A DNA stretch of 6,640 nt. Source: an uncultured Eubacteriales bacterium. GTDB taxonomy: Bacteria > Bacillota_A > Clostridia > Christensenellales > Aristaeellaceae. The notes below the pieces were generated by a model. The model did no database searches and was not told where the DNA came from. It worked only from the letters and a program-made list of their open reading frames with translations. The stretch lies in NCBI GenBank assembly GCA_900553645.1, contig USEE01000074.1:1-6640 (forward strand). The letters run 5' to 3'. Shown piece by piece: positions 1-6,462 of this stretch (its first letter is position 1; each line of letters opens with the position of its first letter). Both the position numbers and the translations under genes were made by a program.

Positions 1-397
1 CCATCATTATGTCCGAGCCGAATTGCAATTGCGACTGCACGCACTTTTCGGGCGTGAATGTCATCTTTTCACTGCCGCGCTCGGGGCGGAACACGATTTC
101 GTTGCGGCGAATCTCGCCATAGGCCGGGTTTTCACGTATCAGCGAGAACAGCTGAAACCCGCCCGAGTCGGTCAGTATCGCCTTATCCCACCCGGTGAAG
201 CGGTGCAGCCCGCCCAGCGACTTTATAAGCCGCGCGCCGGGGCGGTTGTACAGGTGGTACGTGTTCATGACCATGCCGGGCGTGCCGGTGGATTCGACCG
301 CGGCCATGCCGGTGGCGCGCACCGTGCCATACGTCGCATCTGGAAAGAACGCCGGCAGCGCGATCTCGCCGTGCGGCGTAATTAGTTTGTCTGGCAT
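1..397 (-). CDS. tRNA-guanine transglycosylase (TGT) family protein, N-terminal part, cut by window edge
   Basis: Only the first 132 codons are in the window; the gene continues past base 1. TGT enzymes swap guanine 34 of certain tRNAs for a 7-deazaguanine base (preQ1 or queuine). Seen here: PHGEIALPAFFPDATYGTVR near the N-terminus, NTYHLYNRPG at residues 45-54, GGLHRFTGWDKAILTDSGGFQ at 62-82, in which D77 matches the conserved base-binding aspartate, and TPEKCVQSQLQFGSDIMM at 115-132. The start is ATG at 397-395, preceded by GGAGG four bases upstream. Compared with the Escherichia coli enzyme the N-terminus lacks roughly 10-15 residues, and FFPDATYG replaces the usual FMPVGT. The segment after FSL (IRENPAYGEI) also differs from the classic form. 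It is therefore a divergent family member; whether it makes queuosine or acts on another substrate cannot be told, because the zinc site and specificity residues lie outside. It starts 37 bases after the GNAT gene, so the two are probably cotranscribed. Confidence 0.86.
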   Translation of the reverse strand, partial: MPDKLITPHGEIALPAFFPDATYGTVRATGMAAVESTGTPGMVMNTYHLYNRPGARLIKSLGGLHRFTGWDKAILTDSGGFQLFSLIRENPAYGEIRRNEIVFRPERGSEKMTFTPEKCVQSQLQFGSDIMM

Positions 398-434
398 ATT
401 TCCTCCGATTGTCGTTTATATGGAAAGCCGCGAA

Positions 435-968
435 TTACAATTCAAACTGCATCTGCACGTCGCACGGCTCGGCCTCGACATGTTCGCGCAGGTATTCGTC
501 GGCCTCCGCGCAGCCCATCGCCACATAAAACGCGTGCGACTCCTCAGCCGAATGAGTGGACATGTACAGCCACTTCGCGCCCAGAGTACGGGCGAACTGC
601 GCCGCGCGGCTGAACAGTTCGCGCCCCATGCCGTGCCCGCGCATATCTGCCGATACGTGTATTGCCTCAAGATCGGCGTATTGACCGTGCGAGCCTTTGA
701 GCACGCCGTCCACCGCACAAAAGCCTTTCAGCACGCCGCCCGCAAACGCCGCGCATAAGAAGCCGCCCTCGCGCACCGTGCGTTTGAGATCGTCCACCAA
801 TTTCAGGTAGTCATCCCGGCTCCAGTCGTCGATGAACGCAATGTCTTTCAGCACCCACTCTCCGTTCGACTTGCGCCAGCAGCGTTTGACCTCCTGCCTG
901 CGCACAAAGTCGTTGAACAATGCGGGCGCAATTTCATCCGCGGCGAGTTCGCGATAGATTATTTCCAT
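435..968 (-). CDS. GNAT family N-acetyltransferase
   Basis: A 177-residue protein with the GNAT fold signature; it would transfer an acetyl group from acetyl-CoA to an unknown amine substrate in the cytoplasm. The acetyl-CoA-binding motif A is clear: LEAIHVSADMRGHGMGRELF from residue 100, with the pyrophosphate-binding RGHGMG loop at 110-115. Motif B is HSAEESHAFYVAMGC at 139-153, where the SHAFYVAMGC segment is the usual helix and strand leading to the C-terminal part. No membrane segment or signal peptide is visible, and the length suits a single GNAT domain. The ATG at 968-966 directly follows the rsmH stop codon (TAA then ATG), with GAGG five bases upstream inside the end of rsmH, so translation is probably coupled. 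Neighbours suggest a translation-related substrate such as a ribosomal protein or modified nucleoside, but this is only inference; drug or small-molecule acetylation is equally possible. It contains ATA isoleucine codons, like its neighbours. Confidence 0.88.
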   Translation of the reverse strand: MEIIYRELAADEIAPALFNDFVRRQEVKRCWRKSNGEWVLKDIAFIDDWSRDDYLKLVDDLKRTVREGGFLCAAFAGGVLKGFCAVDGVLKGSHGQYADLEAIHVSADMRGHGMGRELFSRAAQFARTLGAKWLYMSTHSAEESHAFYVAMGCAEADEYLREHVEAEPCDVQMQFEL

Positions 969-1913
969 TTATTCCTCAACCTCCCGCTCGAACACGCGCA
1001 GCGTGGCGCTGCGTGAGCGCGGATTGCGCTCCAGTTCTTCCTTGCTGGCGGTTATCGGCTTGCCGGTAAGCGCGCGTCCCAGCGGCTTTTTGCCGCACAC
1101 GCACACCGGGAATGAGGGCGGGCACACGCAGGGGTGCTGCATCGTGCGGAAGGTCTGCTTGACTATCCTGTCCTCCAGCGAATGGAACGCTATCACGCAC
1201 AGCCTGCCGCCGTCGTCAAGCAAGCTTACCGCGTCCTCGAGCGCCTGTTTGAGCGGGCCGAGTTCGTCGTTTACCTCAATGCGCAATGCCTGAAACGTGC
1301 GCCGCGCCGGGTGCGCGCCGTCTTTTCGGCGGAACTTGGCGGGGATGGCTGCGTCGATTATGTCGACGAGCTGGCCGGTGGTTTCGATGGGCGCCGTCTT
1401 GCGCCGGTCGCAGATTACGCGCGCGATCTGTGCCGCCCAGTTTTCCTCGCCCCAGTCGCGCATTACGCGCGTGAGTTCCTGCTGTGAATAGGTATTGACC
1501 ACATCGCGCGCGGTGAGCGGCTGCGACCTGTCCATGCGCATGTCGAGCGGCGCGTCGGCATGGTACGAAAAACCGCGCGCGCCCTCGTCCAGCTGATAGC
1601 TGGACACGCCCAGATCGAGCAGCATACCGTCGATGCGGTTTATGCCGATCGAATCCAGCAATTGCTTCACGTCGTGGAAGTTGCCGCGCAGAGCCTGAAA
1701 GCGGCTGTCCTCGCCCAAGCGCGCGGTTGCGGCGGCGATGGCGTCGCCGTCACGGTCGATGCCTATCAGTCGGCCATCTTCGCCCAGCCGCTTTAGTATC
1801 TGGGGCGAATGCCCGCCGCCGCCCAGCGTGCCGTCCACGTATATGCCATCGGGGCGTATGTTAAGCCCGTCCATGCACTCTTCCAGCAGCACGGGTTCGT
1901 GGGAAAATTCCAA
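969..1913 (-). CDS. rsmH: 16S rRNA (cytosine1402-N4)-methyltransferase RsmH
   Basis: A 314-residue protein that methylates N4 of cytosine 1402 in 16S rRNA with S-adenosylmethionine, tuning decoding at the ribosomal P site. Family hallmarks in order: FSHEPVLLEECMDGL at 3-17; the SAM-binding motif VDGTLGGGGHSPQIL at 26-40; GIDRDGDA at 51-58; DGMLLDLGVSSYQLDEGARGFSY at 95-117; RRTFQALRIEVNDEL at 204-218; CVIAFHSLEDRIVK at 239-252; then the cysteine-bearing CVCPPSFPVCVCGKKP at 262-277 and RNPRSRSATLR at 297-306. The start is taken as TTG at 1913-1911: it follows GGAGG by seven bases and yields the canonical MEFSHEPVLL N-terminus. An upstream in-frame ATG at 1979 would add 22 residues unlike the family. 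In many bacteria rsmH (mraW) sits in the division and cell-wall cluster after mraZ; here neither mraZ nor ftsL is adjacent. The gene ends flush against the GNAT start. Confidence 0.95.
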   Translation of the reverse strand: MEFSHEPVLLEECMDGLNIRPDGIYVDGTLGGGGHSPQILKRLGEDGRLIGIDRDGDAIAAATARLGEDSRFQALRGNFHDVKQLLDSIGINRIDGMLLDLGVSSYQLDEGARGFSYHADAPLDMRMDRSQPLTARDVVNTYSQQELTRVMRDWGEENWAAQIARVICDRRKTAPIETTGQLVDIIDAAIPAKFRRKDGAHPARRTFQALRIEVNDELGPLKQALEDAVSLLDDGGRLCVIAFHSLEDRIVKQTFRTMQHPCVCPPSFPVCVCGKKPLGRALTGKPITASKEELERNPRSRSATLRVFEREVEE

Positions 1914-2032
1914 ATTGCTACCTCCGTTTGCGTTCGGATGCGTTTTGTTTAGGCTGTAAGCGCGGCCTGCCATCGGCAAGCGCCGTCGGAGCCGCGTTCG
2001 TATGCCTGAGCATCGCGCCCTGCCTTAACGCA
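1914..2032 (-). other. folC-rsmH intergenic region
   Basis: A 119-base gap between the folC stop and the rsmH start. It carries a short inverted repeat (7-bp arms, 3-base loop, one G-U pair) at 1965-1981 and the rsmH ribosome binding site. There is no U-tract, so the hairpin is not a typical terminator. I could not find a convincing -35/-10 pair, so whether rsmH has its own promoter is open. An in-frame ATG at 1979 extends the rsmH frame but lacks family similarity. Confidence 0.5.
1921..1927 (-). promoter_or_regulatory. ribosome binding site that fixes the TTG start of rsmH
   Basis: The minus strand reads ACGGAGG, then seven bases, then TTG at 1913-1911. This near-perfect Shine-Dalgarno sequence at standard spacing, together with the family-typical N-terminus that follows, supports TTG over the in-frame ATG at 1979. 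Confidence 0.85.
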
Positions 2033-3340
2033 TCAATTCAGCGCGCCGCCGTCGCTCATCGCGAGCAGGTCGCGCACCTCGCCCACCAGATACAGTGAGC
2101 CGGATACCAGCACGATTCCGTCCGGCCCGGCCAGCTCGCGCGCCGCGTTAAGCGCACGCTGACGGTCGGGTTCGATCAGGCAGCTTACCGCGTTGGCCTC
2201 CAGCAGCACTGCAAGGCGCTTGGGTTCCAGCGCGCGCGGCGAGTCGATATGCGTGACCACCGCCGTGTTGGTTATGCCCGCGAGCTGGCGCACCACGTCC
2301 TCGACCGGCTTGTCGCCCAGCATGGCCGTAAGCAGCACAACGCGCCGCCCCATCAGATGCCTGCGCGCATATTCCAGCAGCGTTCGTGCGCCCGGCCCGT
2401 TGTGCGCGCCGTCCATCAGCATACGCGGCTGACCCTCGACCCATTCCAGTCTGCCCGGCCAGCGCGCATTTTTAAGACCCGCCATTATCTGCGCGTCGGT
2501 TATTTTTAGTCCCGAATTCTTGCGCGCGCATTCCAGCGCCATCAGCGCGCAGGACGCGTTTATCGCCTGATGCGCGCCGGGCAGGCTTATCGCTATGCGC
2601 GGCCATTCGCTTTCGCCCAGCTTTAGCGAATATTCGCCGCCGCGCTCGTCCTCGAATATCATCTGCATAACGCTGATGCCCAGATCGATAAGCGGGCTGT
2701 TCCGTTCCTCGCAGCGCGCCGCGAACACGCTGCGCACCTCGTCGGGCTGGGGGCTTATCACAACCGGCACGCCGGGCTTGATTATGCCCGCCTTTTCGCC
2801 CGCGATTTCGGGCAGGGTGCTGCCCAGCGTCTTCATATGGTCGAATCCGATCGACGCGATGACCGACACCATGGGCGTAATCACGTTGGTGGAATCGCGC
2901 CTGCCGCCCAGACCCACCTCTATCACGGCGTAGTCCACGTTTTCCTCGGCGAAAAACTCGAACGCGACCGCCGTGCATATCTCAAAAAATGTAGGCAGCA
3001 CGCCCTCGCCGCGCAGAATCTCGACCTGCTCAGCCACACGCGTCGTAACCTCGGCCAGCCGCTCGTCGCTTATCGGGCGGCCGTTCAGCCTCATGCGATC
3101 GTTGAATCGCTCCAGATGCGGCGACGTATAAAGCCCGGTGCGGTACCCGGCGGCGCGCAGGGAGCTATCCAGAAACGCGCAGATCGAGCCTTTGCCGTTA
3201 GTACCAGCCACATGGAAGGCTCGCAGCCGCTTATGCGGATTGCCCAGCCGCTCCATCAGGCGCTCCATGTTGTAAAGCCCGCGCTTGTCGCCCTTGCCGG
3301 ACGCGCCCTCTATAAAATCGATCGCCTGTCTGTAATCCAT
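2033..3340 (-). CDS. folC: folylpolyglutamate synthase / dihydrofolate synthase
   Basis: A 435-residue Mur-ligase-type ATP-dependent enzyme that adds glutamate to folates (keeping them in the cell as polyglutamates) and often also glutamylates dihydropteroate to make dihydrofolate. Seen in order: ATP-binding P-loop HVAGTNGKGS at 43-52; YTSPHLERFNDRMRLNG at 71-87, the folate-side loop; EVGLGGRRDSTN at 141-152 (the family usually has EVGLGGRLDATN); IGFDHMKTLGSTL at 164-176; EKAGIIKPGVPV at 182-193, including the lysine that is usually carbamylated; NARWPGRLEW at 291-300; DGAHN at 310-314 opening the C-terminal domain; and GSLYLVGEVR near the end. The length is typical. ATG at 3340 is preceded by GGAGG nine bases upstream. 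The valS-folC order is a familiar Bacillota arrangement. No other folate gene is in the window, so mono- or bifunctionality cannot be judged. ATA codons are frequent. Confidence 0.95.
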   Translation of the reverse strand: MDYRQAIDFIEGASGKGDKRGLYNMERLMERLGNPHKRLRAFHVAGTNGKGSICAFLDSSLRAAGYRTGLYTSPHLERFNDRMRLNGRPISDERLAEVTTRVAEQVEILRGEGVLPTFFEICTAVAFEFFAEENVDYAVIEVGLGGRRDSTNVITPMVSVIASIGFDHMKTLGSTLPEIAGEKAGIIKPGVPVVISPQPDEVRSVFAARCEERNSPLIDLGISVMQMIFEDERGGEYSLKLGESEWPRIAISLPGAHQAINASCALMALECARKNSGLKITDAQIMAGLKNARWPGRLEWVEGQPRMLMDGAHNGPGARTLLEYARRHLMGRRVVLLTAMLGDKPVEDVVRQLAGITNTAVVTHIDSPRALEPKRLAVLLEANAVSCLIEPDRQRALNAARELAGPDGIVLVSGSLYLVGEVRDLLAMSDGGALN

Positions 3341-3368
3341 CTTAAAATCCCTCCATGCACGCGAGTGC

Positions 3369-3391
3369 GTTTCAAAAGGAGTTTTTGAAAC
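3369..3391 (-). repeat. A/T-rich inverted repeat (hairpin) in the valS-folC gap
   Basis: Perfect 9-bp arms, GTTTCAAAA and TTTTGAAAC, around a 5-base loop. It lies between the GC-rich hairpin and the folC ribosome binding site. No U-tract follows on either strand, so it may be an RNA processing or stability element, or part of a protein-binding palindrome, rather than a classic terminator. Confidence 0.7.
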
Positions 3392-3396
3392 ACGCT

Positions 3397-3428
3397 CTGG
3401 GGCCGGACGCGCGTGCGCCCGGCCCCAG
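3397..3428 (-). terminator. GC-rich hairpin after valS, possible terminator or attenuator lacking a U-tract
   Basis: A 14-bp stem with a 4-base loop, starting CTGGGGCCGG and ending CCGGCCCCAG, with one G-U pair; it begins 25 bases after the valS stop. The stem is strong enough for intrinsic termination, but the following minus-strand bases AGAGCGTG are not U-rich. It could terminate weakly, stabilise the valS mRNA 3' end, or separate valS from folC expression. The stem is seen directly; its function is inferred. Confidence 0.5.
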
Positions 3429-3453
3429 GCATGAGCCGTTACTTATTATATTA

Positions 3454-6171
3454 TCAGATTGCCTTCATTTCGGCAATACGCGCCTTTACGCTTTCCAGCA
3501 TTTCGCGATTGGTGGAAAGCTTATTGCGCTCCTGCTCGACCAATGCCGCCGGAGCCTTGCTCATAAAGCCCTGATTGCTGAGCTTGCCTTCGCCGCGCGC
3601 GATTTCGCTTTCCAGGTTCTTCTGCTCCTTGGCCAGGCGCTTGAGTTCTGCCTCAACGTCAACCAGTTCGCCCAGCGGGATGAATACCTCGCAGCACGGG
3701 CATACGGCGCTGGCCGCCTTTTCCACGGTTTCGCCGTCGCCGATGAAGCTTACCTCACTTGCGCCCGCCAGACGCTTGAAGTACAGCGCGCCCTCCTCCA
3801 GCGTGTCGTGCCAGCCTTCCTTGGCGCGCAGCATCATGTGAGCGCGGCGCGACGGCGCGACGTTCATAGTGGCGCGCAGGTTGCGCACGGCATTTATCAC
3901 GTCCATGATGCCCTGCATCTGCTCGCTTTCTGCGGCGAACTCGTACTCGGGACTGTACTCGGGCCAGCTCTTGAGCATGATAGTGCCCTCGGTGCCCGGC
4001 AGGTAGCGGTATACCGCGTCGGTCAGGAACGGCATGAACGGGTGCAGGAGTTTTAGCATACCGATAAGCACGTATTCCAGCACGGCGCGCGCGGTGTCGC
4101 GGCTCTCCTCGTCGTCGCCCAGCAGGCGCGGCTTGGCCAGCTCGATGTACCAGTCGCAGAACTCGCTCCACGCGAAATCGTATATCTTCTGCGCGGCGTT
4201 GCCGGTGTCGTATTCGTCGAGGTTGTTGCTGATTACCTTTACGGCCTCGTTGAAGCGGCTGAGTATCCACTTGTCAGCCAGCGTCAGGCGGCGGCCCTCC
4301 ATGGGCACGGCCTTGCCGTCCAGATTCATTACCACGAAGCGGGAAGCGTTCCATACCTTGTTGGCGAAATTGCGGCACGCGTCGAATTTCTTCTCGCTCA
4401 CGCGCATGTCGTTTCCGGGACTTACGCCCAGCGCCAGCGAGAACCTGAGCGCGTCCGCGCCGTAGTTTTCGACTATCTCGAGCGGGTCTATGCCGTTGCC
4501 CAGGGACTTGCTCATCTTGCGGCCCTGTTCGTCGCGCACCAGACCGTGCATAACCACGGTCTTGAACGGAACCTCGCCCATCTGCTCTATGCCCGAGAAT
4601 ATCATGCGCGCTACCCAGAAGAATATTATGTCATAGCCCGAAACCAGCATACTGGTGGGATAGAAGTACTTCAAATCCTCGGTGTTATCCGGCCAGCCCA
4701 GCGTGGAGAACGGCCACAGGGCGCTGGAGAACCAGGTATCCAGCACGTCCTCATCCTGCGCAAGGTGCGTGCAGCCGCACTTCGGGCAGACGGTCGGCGT
4801 TTCGCGCGCGACGATGACCTCGCCGCAGTCGTCGCAATACCACGCCGGGATGCGGTGGCCCCACCAGAGCTGGCGGGAGATGCACCAGTCGCGGATGTTC
4901 TCCATCCACGTCATATAGTTCTTCGCGAAGCGTTCCGGCACGAAGCGGACCTCGCCGTTTTTGACGCACTCGATGGCGGGCTTAGCCAGCGGCTCCATCT
5001 TCACAAACCACTGCTTGGAGACCATCGGCTCGATGGTCGTGTGGCAGCGGTAGCAGGTGCCGACCTCGTGTTTCAGCGGCTCGACGCTCTTGAGGTAGCC
5101 GCCCGCCTCCAAATCTTTGACGATGGCCTTGCGGGCTTCCATCGTCGTCATGCCGGCATACTTGCCGCAGTCGAGCACGCGCGGCTCACCGACGGTCGCC
5201 TTGCCGCTGGCAAACAGCGCGTCGTTCTCTGCCTTCTCCTTCGCGCCGGTCATATGGCCGTCATAGGTAAAGACGCGGACGACGGGCAGATCATGACGCT
5301 GACCGACTTCAAAGTCGTTCGGGTCATGCGCCGGAGTAATCTTCACGACGCCGGTGCCCTTTTCCATATCGGCATGCTCGTCGCAGACGATCGGGATTTC
5401 GATGTTCATCAGCGGCAGAATGACGTGGCAGCCGTGCAGATGCGCATAGCGCGGATCGTTTTCGTTGATGGCCACGGCGGTATCGCCCAGCATCGTCTCC
5501 GGGCGGGTCGTCGCCAGTTCAAGCTGCTCGCCCGTCTCCTTGACGGTGTAGAGCAGGTGCCAGAAGTGGCCCTCCTGCTCCTGATACTCCACCTCGGCAT
5601 CGGAGATGGACGTATTGCAGCAGGGGCACCAGTTGACCATGCGGTTGCCGCGGTAAATCAGTCCCTTTTCATACAGGCGGTTAAAGACCTCGACGACCGC
5701 CTTGTTGCATCCGTCGTCCATCGTGAAGCGTTCACGGCTCCAGTCGCAGCTGTTGCCCATGCGGCGGGTCTGACGGACGATGCGTCCGCCGTACTCGTTC
5801 TTCCACGCCCATGCGCGGCGCAGGAATTCCTCACGGCCGACGTCGTGCTTATCCAGCCCTTCCTTGCGCATCGCCTCGACAATCTTGACCTCGGTCGCGA
5901 TGGACGCATGGTCGGTGCCGGGCAGCCAGAGGGTCGGGTCACCCTTCATGCGGTGATAGCGGGTCAGGCTGTCCTGAAGCACGCCGTCCATCGCGTGACC
6001 CATGTGCAGCTGACCGGTGATGTTCGGCGGCGGCATGACGATGGTAAAGGGCTGCTTGCCCTCCACGCGATGCGCCACGAACGCGCCGTTCTCCTCCCAC
6101 TCCTTGTACAGCTCTCCTTCGATGGCCTGCGGGTTATACACCTTGTCCATCTGAGCGGCTTTGTTTTCCAT
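3454..6171 (-). CDS. valS: valyl-tRNA synthetase
   Basis: A 905-residue class I aminoacyl-tRNA synthetase that activates valine with ATP, charges tRNA-Val and edits mischarged threonine. Seen: the HIGH-type motif PPPNITGQLHMGH at 47-59; WLPGTDHASIATE at 82-94; CPCC at 182-185, probably zinc-related; the editing (CP1) domain with ATTRPETMLGDTAVA at 220-234 and TPAHDPNDFEVG at 279-290; CYRC at 373-376; RDWCISRQLWWGHRIPAW at 427-444; the CDDC (446-449) and CPKC (462-465) pairs; DEDVLDTWFSSALWPFSTLGW at 473-493; KMSKS at 552-556; the anticodon-binding helical domain from about 630; and a C-terminal coiled-coil tRNA arm at about 838-905. Length fits the family. A CPCC at 824-827 before the arm is unusual to my eye. 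ATG at 6171 follows AAGGA by seven bases. It is preceded by a valine-type T-box leader and a small membrane gene. Codon use changes sharply near residue 515, suggesting a mosaic gene. Confidence 0.97.
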   Translation of the reverse strand: MENKAAQMDKVYNPQAIEGELYKEWEENGAFVAHRVEGKQPFTIVMPPPNITGQLHMGHAMDGVLQDSLTRYHRMKGDPTLWLPGTDHASIATEVKIVEAMRKEGLDKHDVGREEFLRRAWAWKNEYGGRIVRQTRRMGNSCDWSRERFTMDDGCNKAVVEVFNRLYEKGLIYRGNRMVNWCPCCNTSISDAEVEYQEQEGHFWHLLYTVKETGEQLELATTRPETMLGDTAVAINENDPRYAHLHGCHVILPLMNIEIPIVCDEHADMEKGTGVVKITPAHDPNDFEVGQRHDLPVVRVFTYDGHMTGAKEKAENDALFASGKATVGEPRVLDCGKYAGMTTMEARKAIVKDLEAGGYLKSVEPLKHEVGTCYRCHTTIEPMVSKQWFVKMEPLAKPAIECVKNGEVRFVPERFAKNYMTWMENIRDWCISRQLWWGHRIPAWYCDDCGEVIVARETPTVCPKCGCTHLAQDEDVLDTWFSSALWPFSTLGWPDNTEDLKYFYPTSMLVSGYDIIFFWVARMIFSGIEQMGEVPFKTVVMHGLVRDEQGRKMSKSLGNGIDPLEIVENYGADALRFSLALGVSPGNDMRVSEKKFDACRNFANKVWNASRFVVMNLDGKAVPMEGRRLTLADKWILSRFNEAVKVISNNLDEYDTGNAAQKIYDFAWSEFCDWYIELAKPRLLGDDEESRDTARAVLEYVLIGMLKLLHPFMPFLTDAVYRYLPGTEGTIMLKSWPEYSPEYEFAAESEQMQGIMDVINAVRNLRATMNVAPSRRAHMMLRAKEGWHDTLEEGALYFKRLAGASEVSFIGDGETVEKAASAVCPCCEVFIPLGELVDVEAELKRLAKEQKNLESEIARGEGKLSNQGFMSKAPAALVEQERNKLSTNREMLESVKARIAEMKAI
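4629..4815 (-). other. probable codon-usage junction inside valS
   Basis: From the valS start to codon 514 none of the 21 isoleucine codons is ATA and no valine codon is GTA. From codon 515 (4629-4627) on, 9 of 19 isoleucines are ATA (515, 516, 524, 528, 561, 566, 636, 663, 759) and eight valines are GTA (520, 583, 606, 644, 646, 720, 807, 829). The interval given runs from the last isoleucine codon before the change (453) to the first ATA. The protein stays in frame and fully family-like across it, so any exchange was between homologous valS genes. Confidence 0.6.
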
Positions 6172-6181
6172 AGTCGTTTCC

Positions 6182-6219
6182 TTTCTATTCCATCATATGA
6201 TTTCTATTCCATCATGTGA
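6182..6219. repeat. 19-bp tandem direct repeat, two copies
   Basis: Copies at 6182-6200 and 6201-6219 are identical except for one base (A versus G at unit position 16). On the minus strand each copy starts with a small palindrome-like core, TCATATGA in the copy next to valS and TCACATGA in the other. The repeat fills most of the 48-base gap between the small membrane gene and valS. The copy nearest valS supplies the first bases of its Shine-Dalgarno stretch. It looks like a slippage duplication. Confidence 0.9.
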
Positions 6220-6387
6220 TTACGCCACAAACACCATCACCGCGCCGACGACCGCCAGCGCCACGCCCAGCAGCTTCACCTGCGGCACGTCCTTCTCCCT
6301 GTGGCAGAGTCTGCCGCCAAAGAACGTCAGCAAAGCGCCGACTGCCAGCGCGCAGATGCCCGGAATCATGTTCGCCTGAAAATTCAT
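6220..6387 (-). CDS. small two-helix membrane protein of unknown function
   Basis: A 55-residue protein that I do not recognise as a named family. It consists almost wholly of two hydrophobic segments: about residues 7-26 (from MIPGICALAVGALLTFF) and about 37-55 (VKLLGVALAVVGAVMVFVA). A short charged loop, CHREKDVPQ, joins them, so it should be a hairpin in the cytoplasmic membrane. Start choice: ATG at 6387 lies eight bases after AAGGGAG; an ATG at 6393 is only two bases from it, and an ATG at 6369 is also in frame. The frame stays open upstream to 6576, but that part is the T-box RNA and should not be read as protein. The gene lies after the T-box terminator and 48 bases before valS, so both would respond to uncharged tRNA-Val. 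A transporter subunit, a membrane anchor or a fortuitous ORF are all possible; translation has not been shown. Confidence 0.6.
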   Translation of the reverse strand: MNFQANMIPGICALAVGALLTFFGGRLCHREKDVPQVKLLGVALAVVGAVMVFVA

Positions 6388-6395
6388 ACGCATGT

Positions 6396-6402
6396 CTCCC
6401 TT
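6396..6402 (-). promoter_or_regulatory. ribosome binding site of the small membrane protein gene
   Basis: AAGGGAG on the minus strand lies just past the T-box terminator and eight bases before ATG 6387. It favours that start over the ATG at 6393 and supports the frame being translated. Confidence 0.65.
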
Positions 6403-6416
6403 GTGACGGAAAGAGG

Positions 6417-6462
6417 AAAAAAACGCAGACGGCCTCGCCCCAAAGGACGCAGCGCTCTGCGT
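6417..6462 (-). terminator. intrinsic terminator of the T-box leader
   Basis: The arms ACGCAGA (6462-6456) and TCTGCGT (6429-6423) pair perfectly over 7 bp, and further pairing is possible inside (for example GUCC with GGGG near the loop). Seven consecutive U residues follow at 6423-6417, the first being the last base of the 3' arm. The 5' arm overlaps the end of the conserved T-box sequence, so folding of the antiterminator would prevent this hairpin from forming, as expected for a T-box switch. Confidence 0.88.

Noticed and set aside
23..758. Plus-strand open frames at 23-385 and 195-758
   Set aside because: They are arginine- and alanine-rich shadows of the TGT and GNAT genes on the minus strand, with no motif or credible ribosome binding site.
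1914..1979. ATG start at 1979 for rsmH adding 22 residues
   Set aside because: The extension is unlike the family N-terminus, while TTG at 1913 has an ideal ribosome binding site and gives the canonical MEFSHEPVLL start.
1965..1981. Hairpin in the folC-rsmH gap as a terminator
   Set aside because: The stem is only 7 bp with a wobble pair and has no U-tract after it.
2472..2978. A 168-codon minus-strand frame inside folC
   Set aside because: It overlaps folC in another frame, is rich in R, G and A, and shows no conserved motif.
4546..6219. A 557-codon open frame on the plus strand, antisense to the first part of valS
   Set aside because: The translation shows no family features and lies opposite a gene with complete ValRS motifs. 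Its openness follows from the codon choice of this valS block.
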